Shown one piece after another: positions 1 through 8,320 of a stretch of DNA of 64,000 nt. The first letter of the stretch is position 1, and every line of letters starts with the position of its first letter. The stretch comes from an uncultured Porphyromonadaceae bacterium (lineage in GTDB: Bacteria > Bacteroidota > Bacteroidia > Bacteroidales > Muribaculaceae), in NCBI GenBank assembly GCA_947176295.1, contig CAMWQB010000003.1, forward strand, positions 1 to 64,000, read 5' to 3'. The position numbers and the translations under genes were made by a program. Under the pieces are notes generated by a model, which saw only the letters and a list, made by a program, of their open reading frames with translations, did no database searches and was not told the origin of the DNA.

Positions 1-52
1 CCGACCCTCTGCTTGTAAGGCAGACGCTCTGAACCAGCTGAGCTAAGCGCCC
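1..52 (-). tRNA. tRNA-Val (anticodon TAC), 3' part outside window
   Basis: On the minus strand the sequence opens with acceptor arm GGGCGCT, then TA, a D-arm containing GCTCAGCTGGTTCAGAGC, and an anticodon arm CTGCC-TTACAAG-CAGAG whose loop centre TAC reads valine codons. The variable loop begins, and the T-arm and 3' acceptor strand lie beyond base 1. A good promoter lies upstream at 72-103 (minus). Identity rests on the anticodon and arm pairing. Confidence 0.92.
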
Positions 53-71
53 TTTCTTGTCGAAAGCGGTG

Positions 72-103
72 CAAAGTTAAGGACAATATTTGAGACGTGC
101 AAA
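72..103 (-). promoter_or_regulatory. Bacteroidetes-type promoter of tRNA-Val
   Basis: On the minus strand TTTG (100-103) is followed after 20 bases by TAACTTTG (72-79), matching the -33 TTTG / -7 TAnnTTTG consensus with ideal spacing. The predicted start of transcription is about 65, shortly before the tRNA 5' end at 52. Confidence 0.75.
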
Positions 104-226
104 TTTTTTGATGATTTTTTTTAAAAAATATTTTGTCGGGATTCTATTCGGGCTCCGGGAGCGGGGCGAGGAGGGATAATTTTCAAAAATTTCTATAATT
201 ATATGTGAAATATCGCGGGTTGTGGC

Positions 227-234
227 TATCTTTG
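227..234 (+). promoter_or_regulatory. -7 promoter box of the TPR gene
   Basis: TATCTTTG fits TAnnTTTG and lies 20 bases before the ATG at 255. The -33 position has only TGTG (204-207), one mismatch from TTTG at 19-base spacing, so the promoter is partly supported. Confidence 0.5.
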
Positions 235-254
235 CGGGATAAATATTCTCCCTA

Positions 255-3200
255 ATGAAAAAAGGATTAATCATAACTGCGCTTGCGGCAGCTGCGACGA
301 TGGCGGCCGGGGCGCAAATCAACTCTACGGACAATCGGGGGTATATGGCCCGCTCGGAGGCTATGTTCCGCGACAATAATTTTGCGGGTTGCCTCGACCA
401 GCTGAGCCATGTGGACAGGCGCACGCTCACGGATGCGGAGCGCGAGACGGCCGACTGGCTGATGGCGCAAAGTGCATACCGGATGAGCGGTCCGAAGACG
501 GCGATGTCGTACTTCCGGGTGTTTCTGGCCAACTATCCTCAGAGCCTCCGTCGCCAGGAGGCGCTGGCTCGCGTGGGCGACTGCCTCTTTGCCATGGGGC
601 GCTACGACCTGGCTCTCGATGCATATTCGAAGGTGGACGGCTCGACACTGCCTGGAAATCTCCGGGAACGCCTGATATATCGCATGGCTTACTCGAGCCT
701 GCGAAAGGGCGACCTCAAGGCGGCCGAACGCCTTTTTTCGAGCATAAGACAGACGAAGACGTGGGGCAATGCCTCGCGCTTCTATCTTGGCTATATGGCC
801 TATGAACGCGGCGACTATGCTGCGGCTATGGAAGATTTCAAGACGGTGAACACTTCGACGATGCCGGGTGCGCTGGCTGATTACTATCTGAGCCAGATAT
901 ACTTCAAGCGCGGAGAGTACGGGCAGGCGCTGTCGACAGCTCGCTCGCTTCTGCGCCGCGGCGGGGGGGGGGCGCCAGAGGTGGAGCCCTCGTATACGGC
1001 GGAGGCCCGTCGCATTGCCGGCGAGAGCCTCTACCGCCAGGGCAAGACGTCGGAGGCGATGCCTTTCCTGCGGGAGTATATCGCTTCGGCGGATAAGCCC
1101 GAGCTGACGGCTCTCTACATAACGGGTCTCGAGGATTATGGCGATGGGCGGTATGAAAATGCTGTAGAGCTTCTGGAGCCCGTGAGCCTGTCGCTGGGCC
1201 AGGGCCTGAACGAGGCAATGGCGCAGAGCGCAAGCCTCTATATAGGCCAGGCGATGCTGAAACTTGGAAATACCGACGGTGCTCTGCTGGCCTTCGACAA
1301 GGCCCTGAAGAGCGATGCCGACGCGAAGGTAAAGGAAGCTGCATACTATAATTACGCGGTAGCGAAATTTTCGGGGGCGACGATTCCCTTCGGCTCGTCG
1401 GTCGAGACATTCGAGGACTTTCTGAAGGCTTATCCTGCCGGGCCGTATGCCCACAGCGTGCAGGACTATCTTGTGAGCGGCTACCTTGCCGACAACGACT
1501 ACGAGAAGGCTCTGAAAGGTCTGGACCGCATCCCGCATCCGTCGGCACGGGTGTATGAAGGAAAACAGACGGTGCTCTACACTCTCGGCGCCCGCGCGCT
1601 TGCTGACGGCGACCCCGACAAGGCTCTGAACTATCTCGAACAGGCGCAGAAGCTGCGCAAGTACAATACGGCTATCGGGGCTGAGACAGTGCTGCTCATG
1701 GGCGAGGCTCTTGCCTCCAAGGGCAACAACGGCACGGCCGTGGAGCGCTTCAACGAGTATCTGCGTATCGCCGACGCGAAGGCGGCGAACCGGCCCGTGG
1801 CGCTGTATTCGCTGGGATATGCCGAGTTCGGGCTCAAGAACTATGATGCGGCCGAGAAGACGCTCGGGCGCGCGTATGAGGCCACGGGCGACAATGCCGT
1901 GAAGGCCGATATACTGAACCGCCTGGGCGATATCCGCTACTATGCGTCGGCCTTCCCGGAGGCTGACGAGCTCTACACCCGGGCCTATGATGCTAATCCC
2001 TCGGCCGGCGACTACGCCCTCTTCCAGAAGGCTCTGATGCTGGGCTTCCAACGCGACTACAAGGGAAAGGAAAATGCGCTGGAGACCTTCCGCACCACCT
2101 TCCCGACCTCGTCGCTGATGCCTGATGCGATGCTCGAGCTGACCGAGGCACTTCAGCACCAGGACCGCCCCGGGCGCGCCGTGGAGGTGTATCGCGAGCT
2201 CACCAATGAGTATCCTGCCACGTCGCAGGGGCGCCAGGGCTATCTGCAGATGGCTCTCACGCTGCTGAACATGGGGCGCAAGACCGAGGGCGTGCAGGCT
2301 TATAAAGACGTAATCGAAAAATATCCCACATCCGAAGAGGCCGCGCAGGCGTCGATATTCCTGAAGAATGTCTATGCCTCCGACGGCAAGGTGGAGGAGT
2401 ATCTATCTTACATCAACGGCGTGGACGGCGCTCCCAAGCCCGACGAGGACGAGACGGAGGCCATGACCTTCGAGGCTGCCGAGCGCGAGCTAACCCGCGA
2501 GGGCCGGGCACAGCGGATGGAAAATTTCGTGGCAAGCTATCCGACGGGCACCCGCACTCCGCGGGCGCTGGAGATGCTGATGCGCGATGCTTTGGAGAAC
2601 GGCCGACGCGAACAGGCCTACGAATATGCAGAGGCGATTGTGGCGCGATTCCCGGACCACTCGGCCTCGGAAAACGCGCTCATCGTAAAGGCTGAGGAAG
2701 AATATGCCATGGGTCGGGGCAATGCGGCTCTCGAGTCGTGGCGCCGTCTGGAGCAGAAGGCTTCGACGCCCGAAAAGATGAATGCGGCCCGTATGGGCAT
2801 CATGCGCGTGGGCCGCGACCTCGGCGACCATGAGCTCGTCCTGCAGGCTACGGAGGCCTTGTTAGGCTCGACAGCCGCGGGGGCGGAAGCACGGAACGAA
2901 GCTGTCTTTTCGCGCGCTCTCGCCTTGGAACGCACGGGCGAGAATGACAAAGCGCGTGAGCTCTGGAAGAGCATATCGGACAACACTGACGACCTCTACG
3001 GAGCCAAGAGCGCCTATTATCTCGCTGAAAGCTACTACGACGCCCGCGAGCTGGACAAGGCGCAGGCCGAGGCTCGTGCCTTCACGGGCTCGGGCACGCC
3101 TCACAGATATTGGCTGGCCCGGGGCTTCATCCTTCTGAGCGACGTATATGCCGCCCAGGGCAAGGACTTCGAGGCCAAGGAATACTTGCGCGCGCTTCGC

Positions 3201-3260
3201 GAGAATTATCCCGGCACGGAAAGCGATATTTTCGAAATGATAGATTCGCGTCTGAAATAA
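255..3260 (+). CDS. Tetratricopeptide-repeat protein, exported, 1001 aa
   Basis: The protein starts with a signal peptide (MKKGLIITALAAAATMAAGA, cleavage near residue 20) and then consists almost entirely of degenerate TPR helices, with recurring YxxGxY, AxxxYxxxL and YP(T/G/A)S patterns to the end. No catalytic domain is visible. Such long periplasmic TPR proteins usually scaffold envelope complexes. The stop is 11 bases before the start of an outer-membrane barrel gene, so the two are probably one operon and may act together in the envelope (inference). Bases 963-972 are a run of ten G that encodes Gly 237-239 plus part of an Ala codon; one-base slippage there would truncate the protein at about one quarter of its length. 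The ATG at 255 follows a -7 box at 227-234. Confidence 0.85.
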   Translation: MKKGLIITALAAAATMAAGAQINSTDNRGYMARSEAMFRDNNFAGCLDQLSHVDRRTLTDAERETADWLMAQSAYRMSGPKTAMSYFRVFLANYPQSLRRQEALARVGDCLFAMGRYDLALDAYSKVDGSTLPGNLRERLIYRMAYSSLRKGDLKAAERLFSSIRQTKTWGNASRFYLGYMAYERGDYAAAMEDFKTVNTSTMPGALADYYLSQIYFKRGEYGQALSTARSLLRRGGGGAPEVEPSYTAEARRIAGESLYRQGKTSEAMPFLREYIASADKPELTALYITGLEDYGDGRYENAVELLEPVSLSLGQGLNEAMAQSASLYIGQAMLKLGNTDGALLAFDKALKSDADAKVKEAAYYNYAVAKFSGATIPFGSSVETFEDFLKAYPAGPYAHSVQDYLVSGYLADNDYEKALKGLDRIPHPSARVYEGKQTVLYTLGARALADGDPDKALNYLEQAQKLRKYNTAIGAETVLLMGEALASKGNNGTAVERFNEYLRIADAKAANRPVALYSLGYAEFGLKNYDAAEKTLGRAYEATGDNAVKADILNRLGDIRYYASAFPEADELYTRAYDANPSAGDYALFQKALMLGFQRDYKGKENALETFRTTFPTSSLMPDAMLELTEALQHQDRPGRAVEVYRELTNEYPATSQGRQGYLQMALTLLNMGRKTEGVQAYKDVIEKYPTSEEAAQASIFLKNVYASDGKVEEYLSYINGVDGAPKPDEDETEAMTFEAAERELTREGRAQRMENFVASYPTGTRTPRALEMLMRDALENGRREQAYEYAEAIVARFPDHSASENALIVKAEEEYAMGRGNAALESWRRLEQKASTPEKMNAARMGIMRVGRDLGDHELVLQATEALLGSTAAGAEARNEAVFSRALALERTGENDKARELWKSISDNTDDLYGAKSAYYLAESYYDARELDKAQAEARAFTGSGTPHRYWLARGFILLSDVYAAQGKDFEAKEYLRALRENYPGTESDIFEMIDSRLK

Positions 3261-3271
3261 TACACACAACG

Positions 3272-5071
3272 ATGAAGAAATCACATATATATATTACAGC
3301 GCTGGCTGCGGCGCTGAGCGGCCCGCAGGCTGTGTGGGGAGCCGAACCTAATCTGCGCACGGAAATAAACGTGGACCGCACGGTTGTTCCGGTTCAAAGG
3401 CCGGCTGCACCGATGAGTTCCGTGTCGCCGACGATAGTGGCTCCGAAGGTGGAGGCCCACAAGCTCCGCCCGGCAGAGTATGGCGAGCCGTCGGCTTACG
3501 ATAATGTTGTGGCTCCTCTGCCCACGGCAACGTATACCGGACTTCAGGGACGCTCGCCTTATCGCGGATATGCCGCCCTGGGCTACTTCCCGTCCTTCAA
3601 CCTCGGGGCTTCGGCAGGGTACCGCATCCTCAACACGGAGCAGACCGTGCTCGGGGCGTGGCTTCAATACGACGGGCTCAGCTATAAGGCCCACGGCAAA
3701 GCGCCCAAGAATTATGAGGACAAGCGCCAGAGCGTGAAACAGCACACGCTGACCCTCGGAGCAGACCTTGTGCAGCGCCTCGGGAAGCGCTCACGGCTGA
3801 ATGCGTCGGTGGACTATACCTGTGGTTCGTTACAGCTGCCGCTGCTCTATTCTCCGGGCCCGACTGACGAGCCCGACAAGCGGAGCCTGAGCGCTCTGAA
3901 CGCCACTCTGTCGTATCACGGCGGCTATGGCGTGGTGGCCTGGCATGCGGGGCTCGATTTCGACCACTTCAGCGAGGGCAAGAACCTTCGCACGGCCGGC
4001 CCTGAGGGCTATTCGATGCTCGAAGGTGCGTCGGAAAACCGCACGGGTGTGCGCTTAGGGGCTTTCGGGCAGTTCTCGAAATCTACATATATTGGTCTCG
4101 AGGCCACGGCCGACTTTCTTCACCGCTCGCGCGGTCTGCTGCTGCTCGAGACCGGGCGGCCGAGCGATGCGCTGGCCAAGCCCGTCTATCCCGTGAGCAT
4201 CGGTCGAGCCCACAGCCGCACGCCCGGAATAATCAAGCTGATGCCCTATTTCGGGGCTCGCGGCGGACGCGTGAATGTGCGACTTGGTGTGGATGTGAAC
4301 TTCGTTACGGCCAATATCGGCAATAATCTGCACATCGCGCCGAACGTGCTTCTCGACTGGAACCCTGCCTCGACTGTGGCAATGTTCGCGAAGTTCTCGG
4401 GCGGCGACAGCTTCAATTCCTTGCGTTCGCTTTATACCCGAATGGGTGCAGGAGTTGCCGGAAGCTATGTATACACCACTTCAAATACACCCGTTAGCGC
4501 CGACTTCGGATTCAATATCGGTCCGTTCAAGGGGGCGGCGCTTGAACTTCACGGAGGCTATGCCTGCACGCACAATGCCGTGATGCCCATCGTGCTCGAC
4601 TACGCGTCGGGCGAGGCCGGTGCGCTTCTGAACACCAATCTGAGCGGCTGGCGTGTCGGCGGCGCGCTGAGCTATACATGGCGCGACCTGCTGAAGGCCC
4701 GGGCCTCCTTCGATATTCTGGCCCACAGCTATAATTCCGGATTCGCCGACGCCTATGACCGCGCCCGCACCGTCACGAAGATCGACCTTTCCGGGCGTCC
4801 GCTCGAGAAGCTCGAGCTCACGGCCACGTATGAGCTCCGCACCGGTCGCCGGTACTACAGCATCCCCGTTGCCGAGGGCGAGGCTTTCGCTCCGGAGGCC
4901 CGCACGATGCGCAACAGCTCGGAGCTGAACATTGGAGCGCGCTACACGCTGACGGATGCGCTGAGTGTGGGCATCCGCGCCGAGAACCTCCTCGGGCGTC
5001 GTGCGGAAATCCTTCCGTGGGTGCCCGGACAGGGCGTGCACGGGCTCGTCGGCGTGGAGCTGAAATTCTGA
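3272..5071 (+). CDS. Outer-membrane beta-barrel protein, 599 aa
   Basis: The ATG at 3272 gives a clear signal peptide (MKKSHIYITALAAALSGPQAVWG); the open frame extends 54 codons upstream into the preceding gene, but that part has no signal-like sequence. After an extended N-terminal segment of about 70 residues, the rest alternates polar and aromatic/aliphatic residues in strand-turn patterns, and the C-terminus GLVGVELKF ends in Phe, as BAM-assembled barrels do. No plug domain or TonB box is seen, although relatives are often annotated as TonB-dependent receptors. It lies 11 bases behind the TPR gene. The substrate cannot be predicted. Confidence 0.78.
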   Translation: MKKSHIYITALAAALSGPQAVWGAEPNLRTEINVDRTVVPVQRPAAPMSSVSPTIVAPKVEAHKLRPAEYGEPSAYDNVVAPLPTATYTGLQGRSPYRGYAALGYFPSFNLGASAGYRILNTEQTVLGAWLQYDGLSYKAHGKAPKNYEDKRQSVKQHTLTLGADLVQRLGKRSRLNASVDYTCGSLQLPLLYSPGPTDEPDKRSLSALNATLSYHGGYGVVAWHAGLDFDHFSEGKNLRTAGPEGYSMLEGASENRTGVRLGAFGQFSKSTYIGLEATADFLHRSRGLLLLETGRPSDALAKPVYPVSIGRAHSRTPGIIKLMPYFGARGGRVNVRLGVDVNFVTANIGNNLHIAPNVLLDWNPASTVAMFAKFSGGDSFNSLRSLYTRMGAGVAGSYVYTTSNTPVSADFGFNIGPFKGAALELHGGYACTHNAVMPIVLDYASGEAGALLNTNLSGWRVGGALSYTWRDLLKARASFDILAHSYNSGFADAYDRARTVTKIDLSGRPLEKLELTATYELRTGRRYYSIPVAEGEAFAPEARTMRNSSELNIGARYTLTDALSVGIRAENLLGRRAEILPWVPGQGVHGLVGVELKF

Positions 5072-5120
5072 CCTCCTGAAAAAAATCGGGGTATAATGCG
5101 GCTATGTCAGGAAAAAATCG

Positions 5121-5128
5121 TATATTTG
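5121..5128 (+). promoter_or_regulatory. -7 promoter box of secDF
   Basis: TATATTTG fits TAnnTTTG and lies 55 bases before the secDF ATG. No matching TTTG is found 19-21 bases upstream, so this is a single-box prediction. Confidence 0.4.
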
Positions 5129-5183
5129 CGAGCCGAAAAATCAACCATTGAATTTTCTAACAAATTTAAATCATAATTATTAC

Positions 5184-8069
5184 ATGCAAAGCAAAGGAAA
5201 CTTAGGTAGCATCGTAGCCGGTGTTATTGCTGTATGCCTTGTTGTTGTGTGCCTTTTCTATCTCTCGTTCACGTTTATATCGAACAAGTACGAGAGCAAT
5301 GCGGCAGACTACGCACTGGCAGAAAGCGGCGACAACGACGACGCGGCCTACAATCAGGCCTACAAGCACTACATGGACTCGCTGGGCGAGGAAAAGGTGT
5401 ACTTAGGCTATTACACTCTCAATGACGTACGCAAATGGGGCCTGGGCCTCGGCCTCGACCTGAAGGGCGGTATGAACGTAATCCTTCAGGTGGATATGCC
5501 TGATATGATCCGCAGCATGAAGAGCGGCGCCACCGACTCGGTATTCGAATCCGCACTTGCCCGCGCCAATGCAGCTGTGGAAAGCCACCAGAGCGATGAC
5601 TTCGTATCGTCGTTTGTGAATGCTTACCGCGCCTCCAAGCCTCAGGCCGACTTCTCGGTGCTGTTCCAGGGTATCGTAAACTCCGGCAGCAGCGATGATG
5701 CCGTGAAGTCGACGCTCAAGAGCCAGGTGAAGGACCGCGTGGACAATTCGGCCACGAACGTGCTCCGCAACCGTATCGACCAGTTCGGTGTGGTTTCGCC
5801 CAACATCCAGGTTCTTCAGGGCAAGGACGGCCAGATTCTGCTTGAGCTTCCCGGTGTCAAGGACCACGAGCGTGTGCGCGACCTCCTTCAGCGCAGCGCC
5901 AACCTTGAGTTCTACGAAACCTATCAGGCTTCGGAAGTGCAGGGCCAGCTCGCCTCGCTGGTAAGCGCGCTTGCCGCCGATTCGCTCTACAATCCCTCGG
6001 CTCTGATGGCCGTGATGCAGACGCCCGGCTATGGCGCCACCGTGGGCTATGCTCCCGACGCCAAGTCTATGGCAGCCGTGAACGAGCTTCTCGCCACGAC
6101 CTACGCCAAGAACCTCCTTCCCTCCGACCTCAAGCTCCGCTGGAGCGTGAAGCCTTCGGTCCACACCGATGCCAATGGCAAGGAAGTGAACCTCGGCTAT
6201 GCTCTCTACGCCCTCCGCGCCCATGGCGGCCAGCCCGCACTCGACGGCAAGGCCGTGAGCGATGCATCGTCGAACTACGACCCCCTGCGCGGCAACGAAG
6301 TGTCGATGCGCATGAATCCGCAGGGAGCCCGCGACTGGGCCCGCGTAACGCGCCAGAACATCAACAAGCAGGTGGCTATCGTGCTTGACGACCAGGTGTA
6401 CTCCGCTCCTAACGTCAACCAGGCCATCGAAGGCGGCCAGTCGTCCATCACCGGCGACTTCTCCATCGAGGAAGCCCGCGACCTCGCCAATGTGTTGAAG
6501 TCCGGTAAGATGGATGCCAAGGTGCATATCATCAGCGATATGGTCGTTGGTCCTTCGCTGGGTAAGCAGGCTATCGAGGACGGATTCACCTCGTTCGTCG
6601 TTGCCCTGGTGCTCCTGATGATTTTCATGTGCGTATTCTATGGCTTCATTCCCGGCCTTATCGCCAACGTCTGCCTCATCTGCAACCTCTTCTTCACGAT
6701 CGGTATCCTCTCGTCGTTCCAGGCAGTGCTGACGATGTCGGGTATCGCCGGTATCGTTCTCTCGCTGGGTATGGCCGTTGACGCCAATGTGCTCATCTTC
6801 GAGCGCACCAAGGAAGAGCTCCGCGCCGGCAAGAACGTGCGCAACGCACTTGCCGACGGTTATTCCAACGCCTTCTCCGCAATCTTTGACTCGAACCTTA
6901 CGTCGATCATCACCGGTGTGATCCTCCTGCTCTTCGGCACGGGTCCCATCAAGGGCTTCGCCACGACGCTTATCGTGGGCCTTGTCTGCTCGTTCTTTAC
7001 GGCAGTGTTCCTGAGCCGCCTCTTCTTCATGTGGATTGGCAAGACGCAGGCTTTCAACAAGCTCACGTTCTCAACGAGCATCAGCCGCAAGATGTTCGTG
7101 AACTCGCACGTGAACTTCCTCGGCCAACGCAAGGCCAGCTTCACGGTTGTGTTCGTGATGATTGCCATCGTCATCGTGTCGCTCTTCGTCCGCGGTCTCA
7201 ACCAGGGCATCGACTTCTCCGGCGGTCGCAACTACATCGTCAAGTTCGAGCAGCCCGTGAGCACGACCGAACTTCAGGATGCTCTTGCTCCCGAGTTCGA
7301 AGGCTCATCGGTTTCGGTCATCACCATCGAAAGCTCCAACCAGGTGCGTATCTCCACGAACTACAAGATTGCAGCCGAATACGACGGCCCGGAAACCGAT
7401 AAGGAAATCAACGAGAAGCTCTTCAAGGTGCTGAAGCCTTACCTGCGCGAGGGCATCACCCCCGAGCAGTTCTCGACCACTGACGCCTCGCAGGGCATCG
7501 TACAGTCGCAGAAGGTGGGTCCGTCGATTGCCGACGACATGCGCGCGGATGCCTACATCGCCGTGATTATCGCGCTTATCGCGATGTTCCTCTACATCCT
7601 CGTCCGTTTCCGCAATGTTGCCTTCTCGCTTGGCGCGCTTGCAGCCGTGGCCTTCACCGCCTTTACGATCATCGGTTTCTATTCGATATTTTACGGCGTG
7701 CTCCCCTTCGCAATGGAAGTGGACCAGACCTTTATCGCTGCAATCCTGACGGTGATCGGTTATCAGATCAACGATACGGTGGTTGTGTTCGACCGCGTTC
7801 GCGAGAACACGGCTCTCTATCCCAAGCAGGACTTCTACACGACGATCAACACTTCGATCAACACGACCCTGGGCCGTACGATCATGACCTCGTGCTCGAC
7901 GATTCTCGTGCTGCTCTGCATCTTCATCCTCGGTGGCGATGCAATCCGCTCCTTCACCTTCGCAATGCTCTTCGGTGTGATCATCGGCACGCTTGCCACC
8001 ATCTATGTGGCTGCTCCCGTGGCTTACCTCGCCGACACGCGTCGCAAGAAGTCTGCAGCTTCGAAGTAA
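5184..8069 (+). CDS. secDF: Protein translocase SecDF fusion, 961 aa
   Basis: This is a single polypeptide joining SecD and SecF, the usual form in Bacteroidota; it uses the proton gradient to pull secreted proteins through the SecYEG channel. The first membrane helix is near residues 10-31. The SecD signature GLDLKGG follows at about residue 93, then a large periplasmic region with LDDQVYSAPNV, and a first membrane block including GMAVDANVLIFERTKEE. The SecF half begins near residue 640 and has its own signature GIDFSGG and the equivalent QINDTVVVFDRVRENT. The start MQSKGN at 5184 was preferred to an upstream in-frame ATG at 5148, which adds 12 residues ahead of the conserved N-terminus. A strong terminator follows at 8101. 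Confidence 0.95.
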   Translation: MQSKGNLGSIVAGVIAVCLVVVCLFYLSFTFISNKYESNAADYALAESGDNDDAAYNQAYKHYMDSLGEEKVYLGYYTLNDVRKWGLGLGLDLKGGMNVILQVDMPDMIRSMKSGATDSVFESALARANAAVESHQSDDFVSSFVNAYRASKPQADFSVLFQGIVNSGSSDDAVKSTLKSQVKDRVDNSATNVLRNRIDQFGVVSPNIQVLQGKDGQILLELPGVKDHERVRDLLQRSANLEFYETYQASEVQGQLASLVSALAADSLYNPSALMAVMQTPGYGATVGYAPDAKSMAAVNELLATTYAKNLLPSDLKLRWSVKPSVHTDANGKEVNLGYALYALRAHGGQPALDGKAVSDASSNYDPLRGNEVSMRMNPQGARDWARVTRQNINKQVAIVLDDQVYSAPNVNQAIEGGQSSITGDFSIEEARDLANVLKSGKMDAKVHIISDMVVGPSLGKQAIEDGFTSFVVALVLLMIFMCVFYGFIPGLIANVCLICNLFFTIGILSSFQAVLTMSGIAGIVLSLGMAVDANVLIFERTKEELRAGKNVRNALADGYSNAFSAIFDSNLTSIITGVILLLFGTGPIKGFATTLIVGLVCSFFTAVFLSRLFFMWIGKTQAFNKLTFSTSISRKMFVNSHVNFLGQRKASFTVVFVMIAIVIVSLFVRGLNQGIDFSGGRNYIVKFEQPVSTTELQDALAPEFEGSSVSVITIESSNQVRISTNYKIAAEYDGPETDKEINEKLFKVLKPYLREGITPEQFSTTDASQGIVQSQKVGPSIADDMRADAYIAVIIALIAMFLYILVRFRNVAFSLGALAAVAFTAFTIIGFYSIFYGVLPFAMEVDQTFIAAILTVIGYQINDTVVVFDRVRENTALYPKQDFYTTINTSINTTLGRTIMTSCSTILVLLCIFILGGDAIRSFTFAMLFGVIIGTLATIYVAAPVAYLADTRRKKSAASK

Positions 8070-8100
8070 TCGACTGAACTAAGGATAAAACCCTCTATAA

Positions 8101-8138
8101 GGCGGATGCCGGCGCATGCCGGTATCCGCCTCTTTTTT
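8101..8138 (+). terminator. Rho-independent terminator after secDF
   Basis: GGCGGATGCCGGC pairs with GCCGGTATCCGCC around a GCAT loop, and is followed by TCTTTTTTT. It lies 31 bases after the secDF stop. Confidence 0.9.
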
Positions 8139-8221
8139 TAGACGCCGACCCTTGGCAAATGTTGGGGAAGGGGGGCTTAGGGATAAAAACCTGGAAGGGG
8201 GAAGGATTTTCGGCCGGGGTG

Positions 8222-8253
8222 GTTGACTTTTTGAGCGAAAATTGCTAATTTTG
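8222..8253 (+). promoter_or_regulatory. Probable pheT promoter
   Basis: TAATTTTG (8246-8253) matches the -7 box; GTTG (8222-8225), one mismatch from TTTG, lies 20 bases upstream. The predicted leader to the ATG at 8321 is about 60 bases. Confidence 0.5.
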
Positions 8254-8320
8254 CAGTTTGTTAGGGTTGCCTTGTGCGGTGGCCCGGAATAACGCGCGAA
8301 ACAACAACATATTCATTGCA

